Below, piece by piece: positions 4,757 to 5,057 of a stretch of DNA of 5,057 nt (position 1 is the first letter of the stretch; each line of letters opens with the position of its first letter). The notes beneath the pieces were generated by a model. The model was given only the letters and a program-made list of their open reading frames with translations. It did no database searches and was not told the DNA's origin. The stretch comes from Gammaproteobacteria bacterium (GTDB lineage: Bacteria; Pseudomonadota; Gammaproteobacteria; UBA9214). The translations under genes and the position numbers were made by a program. The stretch spans positions 1 to 5,057 of the forward strand of contig DAOVYA010000153.1 of assembly GCA_030635865.1 (NCBI GenBank), read 5' to 3'.

Positions 4757-5057
4757 GGAAGTATCAATGCAGGATTTTCTGCCCTGGACAAAATGCTGGC
4801 TGGCGCGAACCGTTCTACCTGCCCTAGGAGTCTGTCGGACTTAGTATGAATCTACTGCGGAAAAACCATTTTGGCCAGATTCTCCGATCCATTTCGTTAA
4901 ATAGGCTCACTATTCGCCTCAATGGATCAAAGAATCTGACTCAAAATGGCTTCCCCTCGCTACGATCAACTAAGTCCGACAGACTCCTAGGGCAGGTAGA
5001 ACGGTTCGCGCCAGCCAGCATTTTGTCCAGGGCAGAAAATCCTGCATTGATACTTCC
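4757..5057. repeat. 301-base palindrome with 89-base perfect arms
   Basis: Bases 4757-4845 are the exact reverse complement of 4969-5057, which I checked base by base. The 123-base centre is itself an imperfect palindrome. CCATTTTG (4866-4873), CAGATTCT (4876-4883) and GATCCATT (4886-4893) pair with CAAAATGG (4942-4949), AGAATCTG (4931-4938) and AATGGATC (4921-4928). Near the apex, AATAG (4900-4904) pairs with CTATT (4910-4914) around a 5-base loop. An inner unit bounded by CCTAGG (4823-4828 and 4986-4991), then GAGTCTGTCGGACTTAGT, looks like the ends of a small transposable element. No transposase is present. The right arm stops exactly at the window edge, so the repeat may continue, or it may be an assembly fold-back. 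Confidence 0.85.

Noticed and set aside
4757..5057. Transposase gene inside the palindrome
   Set aside because: All frames over the arms and centre are short and interrupted by stops; only element ends are recognisable.
4571..5057. polA, expected beyond an engB-linked small RNA
   Set aside because: No frame in this part encodes any DNA polymerase I motif; the gene must lie outside the window or be elsewhere.
1..5057. CRISPR array, tRNA, rRNA or anti-phage system
   Set aside because: I saw no regularly spaced repeats, no tRNA cloverleaf or rRNA signature, and no defence-system protein domains.

Overview
The window looks like a chromosomal segment of a gammaproteobacterium. Its core is the gene group engB (YihA GTPase), cytochrome c4, dsbA and an endonuclease/exonuclease/phosphatase (EEP) family gene. 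This order is familiar from Pseudomonas and relatives; I recognised it from memory and did not search a database. All called genes have intact frames and, apart from the one cut by the window edge, normal family length. The high-coordinate end, in contrast, is non-coding and rich in repeats.

Layout. On the minus strand, bases 1-535 hold the start of a secreted protein that runs off the window and resembles the N-terminal part of S8 (subtilisin-like) serine peptidases. A non-coding stretch follows (536-841). Then come three minus-strand genes, listed here by increasing coordinate: the EEP-family gene (842-1603), dsbA (1793-2419) and a diheme cytochrome c4 (2775-3386). Transcription runs the other way: cytochrome c4, then dsbA, then EEP. 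A short regulatory interval (3387-3574) separates cytochrome c4 from the plus-strand gene engB (3575-4186). It carries two good sigma70-type promoters that face each other, so the two 5' leaders overlap slightly. From 4187 to the end I find no protein gene.

The most interesting part is 4325-4471. On the minus strand, convergent with engB, there are two tandem intrinsic terminators, a hairpin with a C/U-rich loop and a possible extracytoplasmic-stress-type promoter. Together they would make a small RNA of about 114 nt. This is the position, next to engB and convergent with it, where Escherichia coli encodes Spot 42 and Pseudomonas aeruginosa encodes ErsA. I therefore propose a Spot 42/ErsA-position sRNA. 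The evidence is position and structure, not sequence identity. polA, expected beyond such an RNA, is not in the window. Instead there is an AT-rich tract, a MITE-like imperfect inverted repeat (4651-4746) and a 301-bp palindrome with 89-bp perfect arms (4757-5057). The palindrome ends exactly at the window edge and may be either a real inverted-repeat element or an assembly fold-back.

How the genes work together. DsbA (periplasmic disulfide formation) and cytochrome c4 (periplasmic electron carrier to terminal oxidases) are both exported redox proteins. EngB is a ribosome-assembly GTPase and the EEP protein is a metal-dependent phosphoesterase of unknown substrate. The cluster is a conserved neighbourhood, not an obvious single pathway.
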